A stretch of 64,000 bases of DNA from Chitinophaga sp. (lineage in GTDB: Bacteria; Bacteroidota; Bacteroidia; Chitinophagales; Chitinophagaceae). The notes under the pieces were generated by a model. The model saw only the letters and a list, made by a program, of their open reading frames with translations. It made no database searches and was not told the origin of the DNA. A program made the translations under genes and the position numbers. Shown one piece after another: positions 52,758-61,262 of this stretch; position 1 is the stretch's first letter; every line of letters starts with the position of its first letter. Location of the stretch: NCBI RefSeq assembly GCF_017745275.1, contig NZ_JAGHZS010000005.1, positions 310,001 to 374,000 of the forward strand, given 5' to 3'.

Positions 52758-52888
52758 GGTTAGCATAGACGGCGGATTCAGCGGTATTTTGAGTGCCTGT
52801 TGATAGCACATTTTGTGAAAATAAATCTACATTTGAAATATCCTGCATACCTTTTTTGAGGCGTGCACCTTCATTTGAAAGAAATATT

Positions 52889-53362
52889 ATGCCCAAAGAA
52901 ATAGAAAGAAAATACCTGGTAGATCTGGATAAATGGCAGCAAGTAGAAAAGCCTGCCGGCCAGCATTATCGGCAGGGGTACCTGGTAACAGATCCTCAGA
53001 AAACCATCCGGGTAAGGCTTACGCCAACCCAGGGTTTCCTGACAATTAAAGGCATATCTACCGGTGCCTCAAGGCTGGAGTATGAATATGAAATACCTGT
53101 TGCAGAAGCAAAGGAATTGCTGGATAATTTCGCGGTATCAGAGTTATCTAAAATCAGGTATCATGTTGACTTTAAACAGCACACCTGGGAGGTAGATGAA
53201 TTTCTGGGAGATAATGCAGGACTCTTTATTGCCGAAATTGAGTTGAGCAGTGAGGATGAGGCGTTTGAGATACCGGAATGGGTAACGGAAGATGTGACCG
53301 GGGAAAAACAGTATTATAATGCCAACTTAACAATACATCCTTATAAAAACTGGCAGCGATAA
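52889..53362 (+). CDS. CYTH-domain phosphohydrolase
   Basis: The 157-residue product starts MPKEIERKYLVDL, the ExExK-type signature of CYTH domains (triphosphate tunnel enzymes), followed by RQGYL, IRVRLTPTQGFLTIKG and RLEYEYEIP. Bacterial members hydrolyse inorganic triphosphate or nucleoside triphosphates. The ATG at 52889 agrees with the family. A small gene follows after one base and DUF2200 after that, so this may be an operon. Confidence 0.92.
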   Translation: MPKEIERKYLVDLDKWQQVEKPAGQHYRQGYLVTDPQKTIRVRLTPTQGFLTIKGISTGASRLEYEYEIPVAEAKELLDNFAVSELSKIRYHVDFKQHTWEVDEFLGDNAGLFIAEIELSSEDEAFEIPEWVTEDVTGEKQYYNANLTIHPYKNWQR

Positions 53363-53363
53363 T

Positions 53364-53558
53364 ATGGATATTCATAAAGAAAATATAGCGGTGCAGATCA
53401 TGGACACAGAGTACATGGTCAGTTTAAAATGGTATCGCGGCGCGAGCCGATATAACAATGGGGCAACACGGTATAAGAGAAAGTACTTGATGCGGTTGAT
53501 CATATCAAGGGCAAAGGAATTAACTAGCAGGAAATATGATAAAGGTACTGTAATATGA
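53364..53558 (+). CDS. small hypothetical protein
   Basis: The 64-residue product is basic (GASRYNNGATRYKRKYLMR) with no recognised motif. It starts one base behind the CYTH stop and its stop overlaps the DUF2200 start (ATGA). Tight spacing on both sides supports translation, but its composition is unremarkable, so it may be a non-coding frame between two genes. Confidence 0.4.
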   Translation: MDIHKENIAVQIMDTEYMVSLKWYRGASRYNNGATRYKRKYLMRLIISRAKELTSRKYDKGTVI

Positions 53559-53905
53559 ATAATACAAAAATATTCAAAACAGCTTTCGCCGGTGTTTATC
53601 CGCTTTACGTGCAGAAAGTGGAAAGGAAAGGTCGTACCGCGGAAGAAGTAAATGAAATTATTTTTTGGTTGACGGGGTATGATAAAAAGTCCCTTCAGCA
53701 GCAAATTGATCAGAAAGTGGATTTTGAAACGTTCTTTGGAGAAGCGCCACGCATGAATCCCAATGTTTCAAAAATTACGGGCGTAATTTGCGGGTACAGG
53801 GTAGAAGAAATGGAAGAAGGACTGATGAAGCAGATCCGGTATCTGGATAAGCTGGTAGATGAACTGGCGAAAGGGAAGGCGATGGAGAAGATATTGAGGA
53901 AGTGA
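53555..53905 (+). CDS. DUF2200 family protein
   Basis: The 116-residue product matches the DUF2200 pattern: FKTAFAGVYPLYVQKVERKGRTAEEVNEIIFWLTGY then FFGEAPRMNPNVSKITGVICGYRVEEMEEGLMKQIRYLDKLVDELAKGK. These small cytoplasmic proteins have no known function. The family length is about 110-120, so this is complete. Confidence 0.9.
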   Translation: MNNTKIFKTAFAGVYPLYVQKVERKGRTAEEVNEIIFWLTGYDKKSLQQQIDQKVDFETFFGEAPRMNPNVSKITGVICGYRVEEMEEGLMKQIRYLDKLVDELAKGKAMEKILRK

Positions 53906-53927
53906 GGAGAAATTATTCGTACTACTA

Positions 53928-54674
53928 TTATGGATTACCATATCCTTCCCACAATGCTTTCTCATACGCTGCGTCGTTAGTGTCGCTTAATATTCGTTTT
54001 GTTACGTTTACAGTATCCCCCTGGAGCCGATAATATTCCAGCGTCGACATGTTACTGGTATCGTCCATCCTGGTGGTATTGGGAATGAGCCTGACTCCAG
54101 CCAGGAGTTTTAATGTGTCATTTACCCAGTGGTATTCCTCCTTAAATTTAGTAGCATACCAGCTGCCTTCCCAACTGGAACGTATTACATTCCTTTCCGG
54201 CACATATGCAAAGTTCCATAGTTTACAATCTTCTCTAACGCATAAGCTGCCATCCTTCCTGGATAATATCGGTATTGTTGGCCTATGTCCATTCATTTGA
54301 GGGATGCCTGTGGCAAGAATATCCGTATAGCCGTCGCGGTTAATATCCGCTGTATCGATATAAGAAAGACCCATATCCATAATAGTGTCCTGCAGGTACC
54401 ACTTGTTGTCATGTTTCCGGGCTATCCAAAGTTTAAAATCCTGGTCGTAAAAATAGAGTGTATCCGTCCTCCAGCCTAATATCATTACGAGGTTCGGATC
54501 TCCGAAGCCGCTATCCTTAAAATAAGAGGGTGTTGCAAAGCGTTGCATCGGCAAGCGAATACTATCGGGCAAGAGCGATAGGGAGATAAATGGCTTATTG
54601 GAAATTGGTTTACAGCTACTGTAAATGGTGAGTAGCCCAGGTAGTATTATTTTGAACCAGGAATAGGGAGACAT
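53928..54674 (-). CDS. lipoprotein with VCBS/FG-GAP-like repeat
   Basis: The 248-residue product has a short hydrophobic signal with a Cys (IYSSCKP, about 20). A segment with YIDTADINRDGYTDILATGIP (about 105-125) fits an FG-GAP/VCBS Ca-binding blade. The rest is beta-rich without further motifs. It likely acts at the cell surface. A hairpin upstream separates it from the hydrolase gene. Confidence 0.65.
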   Translation of the reverse strand: MSPYSWFKIILPGLLTIYSSCKPISNKPFISLSLLPDSIRLPMQRFATPSYFKDSGFGDPNLVMILGWRTDTLYFYDQDFKLWIARKHDNKWYLQDTIMDMGLSYIDTADINRDGYTDILATGIPQMNGHRPTIPILSRKDGSLCVREDCKLWNFAYVPERNVIRSSWEGSWYATKFKEEYHWVNDTLKLLAGVRLIPNTTRMDDTSNMSTLEYYRLQGDTVNVTKRILSDTNDAAYEKALWEGYGNP

Positions 54675-54702
54675 AAAATAGGTTGAATGCGAAAATAATG
54701 AT

Positions 54703-54736
54703 TTCAGTGAAGCGGAAGAAATTCCCCTTCACTGAA
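54703..54736 (-). terminator. terminator hairpin for the hydrolase gene
   Basis: TTCAGTGAAG and CTTCACTGAA pair over 14 bases. On the minus strand the hairpin is followed by ATCATTATTTTC, moderately T-rich. It lies 23 bases behind the hydrolase stop at 54759. Confidence 0.6.
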
Positions 54737-54758
54737 TATCTTTTAAAGCAAATTGTTA

Positions 54759-55499
54759 TTACTCGCCAAAATAATTCGTAATAATATGCCCAATCGTATC
54801 CGCTTTATCCAAAATCATCAGATGGCCACCGCCTTTGATCCGGTAATCCGGGTGTACCAGCCTGCTGGTAATTACTCTGTCCGCGGTGCCGTGTATCTGG
54901 ATGGTTCGTTCTGGTGCCTGTTTATTGTTCCAGTAGGCCAATCCTCTTAGTGCCCAGCGAAAAAAGGTCACATCAGTATCCTTCAGCAGGTTCGTCAGCG
55001 CTTGCTTGTCTTCCGGTGATTTAGCGCCAAAGTAGCGATAGGTCAAAAAATTGGTACGTTTTATCAATGACCCGGGGATGATGCGGTACATACCTATCTT
55101 CATGAAGAAGAACTGTACCGGGTTCAATTCTTTCTTTGTTCGTACGGAGGAGATCAATACCATTTTTTTGAAGGGGACCAGTTTCGATACTTCCACTGCA
55201 ACGATACCGCCGAAGGAGAGTCCGATAAGATATGGATGTTCCACGGTGATCTGGCTTTTTATCCTGCCGGCGTATTGCGTGAGCGATTCACCCGGTAATG
55301 CGGGTATCCAGTTGATAAATACTTTGTGATAGCCGGGGAGCTGCAAGTTCATGAATATACTTGAATCCGCACCAATACCACTGAAAAGATAAACTGTTTT
55401 TGTTGTGTCCTCCGGCGTTTGGGAAAACGCACGGAAGCTGATTGGCATAAGCAAAACTAAAAAAATCACCTTTACGCGGTGCACCATAAATGTTCTCAT
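54759..55499 (-). CDS. secreted alpha/beta hydrolase
   Basis: The 246-residue product has a signal peptide (about 1-27, ending AFSQ) and a hydrolase fold. The nucleophile is in GLSFGGIV (Ser near 94), with an Asp in HGTADRVI near 209 and a His in KGGGHLMIL near 227. The N-terminal strand reads TVYLFSGIGADSSIF, like lipase-type acyl hydrolases. Substrate unknown. An alternative start at 55487 (Met5) is possible. Confidence 0.8.
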   Translation of the reverse strand: MRTFMVHRVKVIFLVLLMPISFRAFSQTPEDTTKTVYLFSGIGADSSIFMNLQLPGYHKVFINWIPALPGESLTQYAGRIKSQITVEHPYLIGLSFGGIVAVEVSKLVPFKKMVLISSVRTKKELNPVQFFFMKIGMYRIIPGSLIKRTNFLTYRYFGAKSPEDKQALTNLLKDTDVTFFRWALRGLAYWNNKQAPERTIQIHGTADRVITSRLVHPDYRIKGGGHLMILDKADTIGHIITNYFGE

Positions 55500-55678
55500 T
55501 TCCTCACTTTTTTCCTAAGCTGGCAGTTTTCGATATTAATAAAAAAGATAATCTGCAGGTCGAAAATCGCCATTACAGGCTATATCCTACCCGCATTACT
55601 CAAAAATATTGCCTAATATTGCATACCGCGGTCTCAAACGCGAAAACACTGGATTTAACTGTATTCCCGGAACTATAT

Positions 55679-56113
55679 ATGTACGATATAAAAATACAAT
55701 CCCCATTTGACCGCTACCCGGTTGCCCATCCCGATTGCAATAGTGAAAAAGCCATGCACTTATACCAGCAAATGGATTGGGAACGCATTTACCGGGAGAT
55801 AGAAGAAACCCGCAGCAGCCCGGAGAGCCCGTTTTATTACTTTGAAATAAACCGGAAAAATAACCTTGGAGAACTGGAAACGCTTTGTATTTCCGGGTTT
55901 GACGCCTACACTATTGGAATAGGATATATGCGGCCTAAAATGGAGCGGAAAGGATTTTTTGTAAAGAAGGACGTACTCAATCCCAAATTTTCCACTCAAA
56001 TGGACGGTATGGAAATTCCCTTTGCATTATCCTGTTTGGAAGCATTTATGAAGGGCGACACCAACTACCTGGAAGAGAATTTACATAACAGGAGAGTGCC
56101 GCTCAGGCTTTAA
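55679..56113 (+). CDS. hypothetical protein
   Basis: The 144-residue product starts MYDIKIQSPFDRYPVAHPD and is a compact charged cytoplasmic protein with no recognised motif (FYYFEINRKNNLGELETLCISGFDAYTIGIGYMRPKMERKG region). I place the start here because the preceding in-frame stretch to 55490 overlaps the divergent gene and looks like 5' leader. It could belong to a polymorphic-toxin immunity-like group, but there is no proof. Confidence 0.55.
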   Translation: MYDIKIQSPFDRYPVAHPDCNSEKAMHLYQQMDWERIYREIEETRSSPESPFYYFEINRKNNLGELETLCISGFDAYTIGIGYMRPKMERKGFFVKKDVLNPKFSTQMDGMEIPFALSCLEAFMKGDTNYLEENLHNRRVPLRL

Positions 56114-56166
56114 CTGCCGCGCTCCGGCGCCCTGGAACAATACTGCAGACTATTAAATTTTTTAAC

Positions 56167-56880
56167 ATGAAAAAGATGATCGCCGTATTGGCTTTATTAA
56201 GTACCGTGTTGATGGCCTATTCGCAGGATAGTGTAGTGTTGAACAGCTATTTAAAAGATAGCCTGGACATTATTTCCAGACGTGTAGAAAAGCAAATCAT
56301 AAAGACCAGGTATATGGAGCAGGAGTTGGTCAGTACCACCGATACACTTACAGGATGGGAAGGAGTGACCGTGGCTTTGTACAAATATGTAGTGAAAGAT
56401 AAAGTAAAGGGGCCGCTAACTGCATACGTTTATATGTTGAACGCGGATGCAAAACGACTCGCTTCCTGGATTATTTCCACTTGTGTACTGACCACCGGTA
56501 AGCTGGAGAAGAAGCACACCGATTTCATTATTGCGGCTGTTAGATCCGCCTCCGGCGGACAATTCCCTGTTTTAGGTATTGTATATGAAGATATGGACGG
56601 AACCGGGTTCAAACCTTATTTCTTTAAAGATGGGGTTACTGTATTTCTGAAGAAAAATGATGTGATCGATATCAGCCAGATCAATGAGGGAAACATGAAA
56701 GGTGCCGGCAAGTTTGCGAGGGTGATCAGCACCACCCGGGAAGAATACACTGCGAAATACCCGGCTACCCATCCGGAAGGTGCTAATTGGCTTGCGGTAG
56801 TAAGCGCCGCATATAAAGAAGCGATGAATTCAAATATCAATACCTTGTTTGTGGCCTGGGCAAATGGTAAGCTGCACTAG
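56167..56880 (+). CDS. secreted hypothetical protein
   Basis: The 237-residue product has a signal peptide (about 1-19, ending AYSQ). The mature part is mixed alpha/beta with GWEGVTVALYKYVVKDK and a C-terminal helix region. No family is recognised. It sits 53 bases behind the previous hypothetical gene and 70 bases before the next. Confidence 0.6.
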   Translation: MKKMIAVLALLSTVLMAYSQDSVVLNSYLKDSLDIISRRVEKQIIKTRYMEQELVSTTDTLTGWEGVTVALYKYVVKDKVKGPLTAYVYMLNADAKRLASWIISTCVLTTGKLEKKHTDFIIAAVRSASGGQFPVLGIVYEDMDGTGFKPYFFKDGVTVFLKKNDVIDISQINEGNMKGAGKFARVISTTREEYTAKYPATHPEGANWLAVVSAAYKEAMNSNINTLFVAWANGKLH

Positions 56881-56950
56881 AGGCAGTGCTATTTACCTTT
56901 TTAAAGATAACGTTGTATATATTGTTTGTAATTATTTAAGTATCATACCT

Positions 56951-57556
56951 ATGGGTTTAGTTGCCATCCCCTTTGCTGTTTCCCTTGATAAAGTAAAGGC
57001 TGTTTTTGGGTCAAAAGATGCGGCACTTTTAGAGAAAATAAAGGCCGCGCATTTATACGATCACTATGCCGGCGAGGACAAAGGCGATGGTCTTTTCGAT
57101 CAGGCATTGGAAGATATTGTTTTCCATTACGTATGGCCGGATTCAGGACTGAAAAAAAATATAGGGCATCGTTATGGTTATGCACTGTTAGTTGTTTGCG
57201 ATGCGTTGGGTACACATTTACTGCCTCAATGTGACGGCTTTTATACGGGATGGGACCTCGAAGAGGCAGTTACTATCTTAAATGAAAAAGGAATGGGGTG
57301 GAATGCAAACGATATGTTTGAGTCAGATAATGCATTTGGCCTTCCCTATGTTAACGACTTCCCTGCCATAAAAGTATTTTCCAAAGAAGAGATAAGGCGC
57401 ATAAACGATGTGCTGGATAGCGTGGAAATTGATGAAAATAAAACAGACTTTGAAAAAGATGATTTCGATGAAGTACAGTTAATGCTGGAAAATCTGCGTA
57501 GCAGCTTCCGGACCTGCAAAGAGAAGGACGTAGAAATGATCACATTCCTGCATTGA
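56951..57556 (+). CDS. hypothetical cytoplasmic protein (DUF7691-like)
   Basis: The 201-residue product starts MGLVAIPFAVSLDKVKAVFGSKD and has a conserved-looking HRYGYALLVVCDALGTHLLPQ segment near residue 75. It reminds me of a small family in which a bacterial N-terminal SxDxVxxxxGSKD stretch recurs, but I cannot confirm the family. The C-terminus is acidic. No neighbours explain it. Confidence 0.5.
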   Translation: MGLVAIPFAVSLDKVKAVFGSKDAALLEKIKAAHLYDHYAGEDKGDGLFDQALEDIVFHYVWPDSGLKKNIGHRYGYALLVVCDALGTHLLPQCDGFYTGWDLEEAVTILNEKGMGWNANDMFESDNAFGLPYVNDFPAIKVFSKEEIRRINDVLDSVEIDENKTDFEKDDFDEVQLMLENLRSSFRTCKEKDVEMITFLH

Positions 57557-57573
57557 TGCCAACCATCCGATCC

Positions 57574-57597
57574 CATACGGATAATTTTATCCGTATG
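57574..57597. promoter_or_regulatory. perfect palindrome, HxlR operator candidate 1
   Basis: CATACGGATAA and TTATCCGTATG flank TT, an exact 11-bp inverted repeat. Its core GGATAATTTTATCC recurs with one change as GGATAATTTTGTCC at 57617-57630. The centres are 38 bases apart. Confidence 0.6.
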
Positions 57598-57616
57598 CCC
57601 GTAATTCAGGGATAAG

Positions 57617-57630
57617 GGATAATTTTGTCC
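57617..57630 (+). promoter_or_regulatory. HxlR operator candidate 2 covering a -7 box
   Basis: GGATAATTTTGTCC is the second copy of the core of the upstream palindrome. It contains TAATTTTG (57620-57627), a perfect TAnnTTTG -7 box, 23 bases before the HxlR start. Binding here would block transcription, so auto-repression is likely. Confidence 0.6.
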
Positions 57631-57649
57631 TTGTTCAAACAGTACGACT

Positions 57650-58021
57650 ATGTATGAGAAAAAGATGCCTAAGCAGTTAACCTGTGGGATGGCCATTATC
57701 ATGGAAATTATTGGTGGGAAATGGAAATCATACCTCGTTTTTTTAATCAACAAAGGGGTGAAAAGACCTGGTGAGTTACATAAAGCAGTTCCTTCTGCCA
57801 GCAGGCGGGTATTGGATCTGCAGTTGCGGGAACTGGAATTTCATGGCATTATTAAACGGGTAATCTACCCGGAATTGCCTCCTAAAGTAGAATATTACCT
57901 GACAGAATTTGGTGAATCGTTATTACCGGTAGTAGCCGCCATGGATAAATGGGGAGAGCAATACCAGGGAGTATTTGAACAATTAATGCAAAAAAAGGAG
58001 CACCTGGCTGTTGCACAATAA
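57650..58021 (+). CDS. HxlR-family transcriptional regulator
   Basis: The 123-residue product is a DUF24/HxlR regulator: LTCGMAIIMEIIGGKWKSYLVFLI with the conserved N-terminal Cys (about residue 9-10), then a winged helix with VLDLQLRELEFHGIIKRVIYPELPPKVEYYLTEFG. The Cys is typical of members that sense electrophiles or oxidants. Its promoter carries two matching palindromes, so it probably represses itself. It ends in a strong terminator; the convergent oxidoreductase is next. Confidence 0.92.
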   Translation: MYEKKMPKQLTCGMAIIMEIIGGKWKSYLVFLINKGVKRPGELHKAVPSASRRVLDLQLRELEFHGIIKRVIYPELPPKVEYYLTEFGESLLPVVAAMDKWGEQYQGVFEQLMQKKEHLAVAQ

Positions 58022-58027
58022 AGATAA

Positions 58028-58057
58028 AAAGCCGCACTTAGTGTTTGTGCGGCTTTG
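58028..58057. terminator. bidirectional rho-independent terminator
   Basis: AAAGCCGCAC pairs with GTGCGGCTTT over nine bases. It separates the convergent genes ending at 58021 and 58073. Confidence 0.75.
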
Positions 58058-58072
58058 ATGGCGGAATATATA

Positions 58073-58945
58073 TTATTTCAGAATTTTAAATACCGATGCC
58101 AACTGCTCATTTCCATAGCCGGCAGCTTGTGCTCTCTTGAAAAGACCCAGGATAAAGGAAGGAATTTCTGCATTGATACCTGCATCCTTTGCCTGTTGCA
58201 CGAAATACTGTACTCCATCCGCGCAGATATTCAATGAACTTTCCGGGTTAGAATAATCGCCTGCCTGAATTACATCTGCCTGTCGTTTTATCATCTCTCC
58301 CAATACCGGTGCGGTATGTGCTATCATTGCACCCAGGGCTGCTATTGGGATACCCTCTGATTGAAAAATCTGAGCGCCATGAAAGAAACCTGTGGTCATA
58401 CCGAATAGTGTTGACAGGAAGCCCATATCCCAGGTAGCAGCGGCGCCTGCTTCTTCTCCCATATATTGCAAACCTCCTGCAAGCGCTTTCAGTATATGTT
58501 CGTGTTGTTCATATGCTGGTTTGGAACCCGAAACAAAAATAGGAGTGTCTGGTCTTCCGATCTGGCTGGGCGTAGCCAGGATGGCGCCATCGATGTAATC
58601 CATATTTCTTTCCCGGGCCCATATGGCGCTGTCACGTGCATTTTTGGGAGTGCCGGAACTCAGCTCGATCTGTACTTTTCCTGCCAGCACCGGGGCTACT
58701 GCCGGGCTGCCTAATATGCTGCGGGTTTTGTCGTAGTTGGTAACACAAGTGATCATCACCGGACTGGCCGCGATAGCAGTTGCTACGTCCGGAATAAATA
58801 TCGCCCCTTCCGCTATCAATGGCGCCGCTTTGGCCGCGGTACGGTTCCAGATGGTAACCTTATAACCGTGTTTCAACAGGGTACTTGCCAACACCGTTCC
58901 CATATCTCCTAATCCAATTACTGTTACTTTTTTGCTGCTTTCCAT
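58073..58945 (-). CDS. NAD(P)-dependent beta-hydroxyacid dehydrogenase-like protein
   Basis: The 290-residue product has the Rossmann motif VIGLGDMGTVLAS near residue 10, a conserved GAILATPSQIG-like substrate loop near 135 and a C-terminal helical dimer domain. This is the HIBADH/imine reductase superfamily; lack of the standard Lys in the expected position makes imine reductase-like or another subtype possible. It reduces or oxidises a small substrate with NADP(H). The ATG at 58945 is used. A CACCTTTG box upstream is a candidate promoter element. Confidence 0.8.
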   Translation of the reverse strand: MESSKKVTVIGLGDMGTVLASTLLKHGYKVTIWNRTAAKAAPLIAEGAIFIPDVATAIAASPVMITCVTNYDKTRSILGSPAVAPVLAGKVQIELSSGTPKNARDSAIWARERNMDYIDGAILATPSQIGRPDTPIFVSGSKPAYEQHEHILKALAGGLQYMGEEAGAAATWDMGFLSTLFGMTTGFFHGAQIFQSEGIPIAALGAMIAHTAPVLGEMIKRQADVIQAGDYSNPESSLNICADGVQYFVQQAKDAGINAEIPSFILGLFKRAQAAGYGNEQLASVFKILK

Positions 58946-59080
58946 AATTACTGTTTTATTGACAGCAAAGGTGGATATATTCAAAGCGGCAGACAATCGG
59001 GGAGAAAATTTTCAGGGGCGGATAATTATGACCATATGGAAGAATGGGGCAGGCAGGCCACTATCGTGCAAATTGAATAG

Positions 59081-59479
59081 CTATAACTTCAACATCCAAT
59101 GGATACCAAATTGGTCGACTAACCCGCCAAGCTTTCCGCCATAAAAATGGTGCAGCGGATATTTTATACTGCCTCCTTGCGATAACTTGTCAAAGTAAGT
59201 CGTGATTGCTTCTTCATCTTCACAGATCAGTGATAAACAAATGTTGTTGCCCACAAAGAACCCTGCAGCTTCCACCATGTCTGTGGCCAACAGCATCAAT
59301 GGCCCTTTTTGCAAGGTAGCGTGCAAAATTTTTTGCTGCGCTTCTTCGGGCCAATCATTTGCCATAGGAGAGTGCTTTACTGTTTCCAGTGTTAGTTCTC
59401 CGCCCAGGCATGTTTGATAGAATGTCATGGCTTCGCGGCAGTTGCCGTTGAAAATAAGATAAGCGTGGAGGGTGGTCAT
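59081..59479 (-). CDS. VOC-family PhnB-like protein
   Basis: The 132-residue product has the PhnB-like pattern: LHAYLIFNGNCREAMTFYQTCLGGELTL at the N-terminus, FFVGNNICLSLICEDEEAITTYFDKLSQGG near 70-100 and LVDQFGIHWMLKL at the end. These are glyoxalase/bleomycin-fold proteins often annotated as 3-demethylubiquinone methyltransferase-like; the real function is unknown. It starts one base from the end of the membrane gene at 59481, in the same operon. Confidence 0.88.
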   Translation of the reverse strand: MTTLHAYLIFNGNCREAMTFYQTCLGGELTLETVKHSPMANDWPEEAQQKILHATLQKGPLMLLATDMVEAAGFFVGNNICLSLICEDEEAITTYFDKLSQGGSIKYPLHHFYGGKLGGLVDQFGIHWMLKL

Positions 59480-59480
59480 A

Positions 59481-60050
59481 TCAGTAATGATTGGGTTTAG
59501 CAGAAGGAGGAACAATAGCGGCAATCACCAGGCCTGCCAGCAGGCAACCGGTCACCTGGTCTATGCACTGCGCCAGGAAGAAGGCATGCGGAAATTCATA
59601 CCAGTTCCAATAAATAGTACTCACGGAAGCACAAGCCAGGGCGCCCAATAAGCCGGCCGCCAGCACCCGTATCCAGTACGATGCCGCAAAGTGCGATAAG
59701 ATAAAAGCAATGATCAGGGTGGTGATAAAATTACTGGCAAATTGCGTCAGTAACTTATTAGCCGACACCGGTATACCGCCAACAGGCCGGTAAATGATCA
59801 TGCCCACCGGCCCCGTTTCAAACTTTTTCTCAAAGGTGGCTTCCTGTGTAGCGGTGGTGTGTTTGAAGTCTTTCCCCGGAAAGAAGTACAATCCTTGTTT
59901 GGGAAGGTTGCTTTCCAATGTCCTGATAATTGTATCTTCATCCGGGAGTGGCGTAAATCCTGCACCTGTGAACAGGACCATGTGTGAAACCGCTCCCCAT
60001 ATAAACAGGGCAACACACCCGGTGAAAGCGGCAATCAATATTCGTTTCAT
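59481..60050 (-). CDS. four-helix membrane protein of unknown function
   Basis: The 189-residue product has hydrophobic helices at about 5-25, 98-115, 120-150 and 160-180. The first periplasmic region (30-95) is soluble. The segment GPVGMIIYRPVGGIPVSANKLL looks family-specific but is unassigned. It is followed at one base by the PhnB-like gene. Confidence 0.65.
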   Translation of the reverse strand: MKRILIAAFTGCVALFIWGAVSHMVLFTGAGFTPLPDEDTIIRTLESNLPKQGLYFFPGKDFKHTTATQEATFEKKFETGPVGMIIYRPVGGIPVSANKLLTQFASNFITTLIIAFILSHFAASYWIRVLAAGLLGALACASVSTIYWNWYEFPHAFFLAQCIDQVTGCLLAGLVIAAIVPPSAKPNHY

Positions 60051-60156
60051 GATAGCTGATTTATAGCAATATTACTGTCATCTTCAAAATAGTAAGCATG
60101 GCAAAAACGACAATCTTATATGTTGATCGCGACAATGGTTTTATTAAATTCACAGT

Positions 60157-61122
60157 ATGAAACACATTTCCATCCTGGCGTTGAATGATGCTACTATGAC
60201 CAGTATCGACGGAAGCCTGCAATTATTTTCAAGGGTGAATGATTTCCTGAAATACAATGGCACGCCACCTTTTTATACCATTGAAGTAGTGGGCCCGGCG
60301 GCACATACCACGCTGAATGGTGGATTGTATACGATTAACGTGGATAAAAATATAAATGACGTCAAAAAAACAGACCTGGTGGTGATACCGATCATCTGTG
60401 GCGATTTTCAAAAAATACTGCGTTCAAATGAGAGATGCTGTGACTGGATCCGGAAGCAGTACCAACAGGGAGCGGAATTGGCCAGTCTTTGTGTAGGCTC
60501 CTTCTTTTTGGCGTCAACAGGGTTGTTGGATGGCCGGAAATGTGCCACGCACTGGGCCGCCAGGCATGAGTTTGAAACGATGTTCCCCGCGGTGAATTTG
60601 CTGGAAGATGCGATTATCACGGAAGAAAACGGTATTTATACCAGTGGCGGTAATTATTCTTATTTAAACCTGCTGTTGTACATTATTGAGAAGCACCTGG
60701 GAAGAGAAATAGCTGTGTTGGCTGCTAAAATGTTTGAGATCGATATTGAAAGAAAAAGCCAGCATCCTTTTCTCATCTTTATGGGACAAAAAAAGCATGA
60801 TGATGCTGAAGTATTGAAAGCGCAGGAGTATATCGAAGATAATCCCGATAAGCGTTTTACAATTGAAGAGATCAGCGAAAAATTTGGCGTAGGCCGCAGA
60901 ACATTTGAGAGAAGGTTTAAAAAGTCTACCGGTAATTCTCTGATAGAATATATACAAAGAGTAAAAGTAGAGGCCATCAAAAAGCAGTTGGAACTGGGGA
61001 CTAAAACGGTCAATGAAATTGTTTTCGACATCGGGTATAATGATGTCAATGCTTTCAGGAAGGTGTTCAGGAAATATACCGGTATGTCGCTGGTGAATTA
61101 CAGGAAGAAATATCAATCGTAG
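60157..61122 (+). CDS. GlxA-type AraC regulator with DJ-1/PfpI domain
   Basis: The 321-residue product has an N-terminal DJ-1/PfpI-like domain (about 1-190), where the nucleophile-elbow region reads ELASLCVGSFFLASTGLLDGRKCATHW, and two C-terminal AraC helix-turn-helix motifs (about 225-321; FTIEEISEKFGVGRRTFERRFKKSTG and VNEIVFDIGYNDVNAFRKVFRKYTG). GlxA/FtrA-type regulators are activators that sense small molecules through the first domain. No target gene stands next to it, though the divergent membrane/PhnB-like operon is a candidate. Confidence 0.92.
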   Translation: MKHISILALNDATMTSIDGSLQLFSRVNDFLKYNGTPPFYTIEVVGPAAHTTLNGGLYTINVDKNINDVKKTDLVVIPIICGDFQKILRSNERCCDWIRKQYQQGAELASLCVGSFFLASTGLLDGRKCATHWAARHEFETMFPAVNLLEDAIITEENGIYTSGGNYSYLNLLLYIIEKHLGREIAVLAAKMFEIDIERKSQHPFLIFMGQKKHDDAEVLKAQEYIEDNPDKRFTIEEISEKFGVGRRTFERRFKKSTGNSLIEYIQRVKVEAIKKQLELGTKTVNEIVFDIGYNDVNAFRKVFRKYTGMSLVNYRKKYQS

Positions 61123-61153
61123 CATGCAGTGGCCGCTGGAAGGAGCGAAAAAG

Positions 61154-61195
61154 AAACAAGCCGCCCCGGTTGAGAAAGGCAGCTTGTTTTAAGGT
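61154..61195. terminator. terminator hairpin between convergent genes
   Basis: AAACAAGCCGCC pairs with GGCAGCTTGTTT, one mismatch, and is followed by T and A runs. It lies between genes ending at 61122 and 61263. Confidence 0.6.
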
Positions 61196-61262
61196 ATTAA
61201 TTTCTACACTAAATGATGTACGAAGATGAAAGAGAAGCGGCGTAGATGACAGCCCTGTTTTC

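Noticed and set aside
55490..55678. Start of the hypothetical gene at 55490
   Set aside because: This start overlaps the divergent hydrolase gene start and the added 63 residues show no protein-like pattern.
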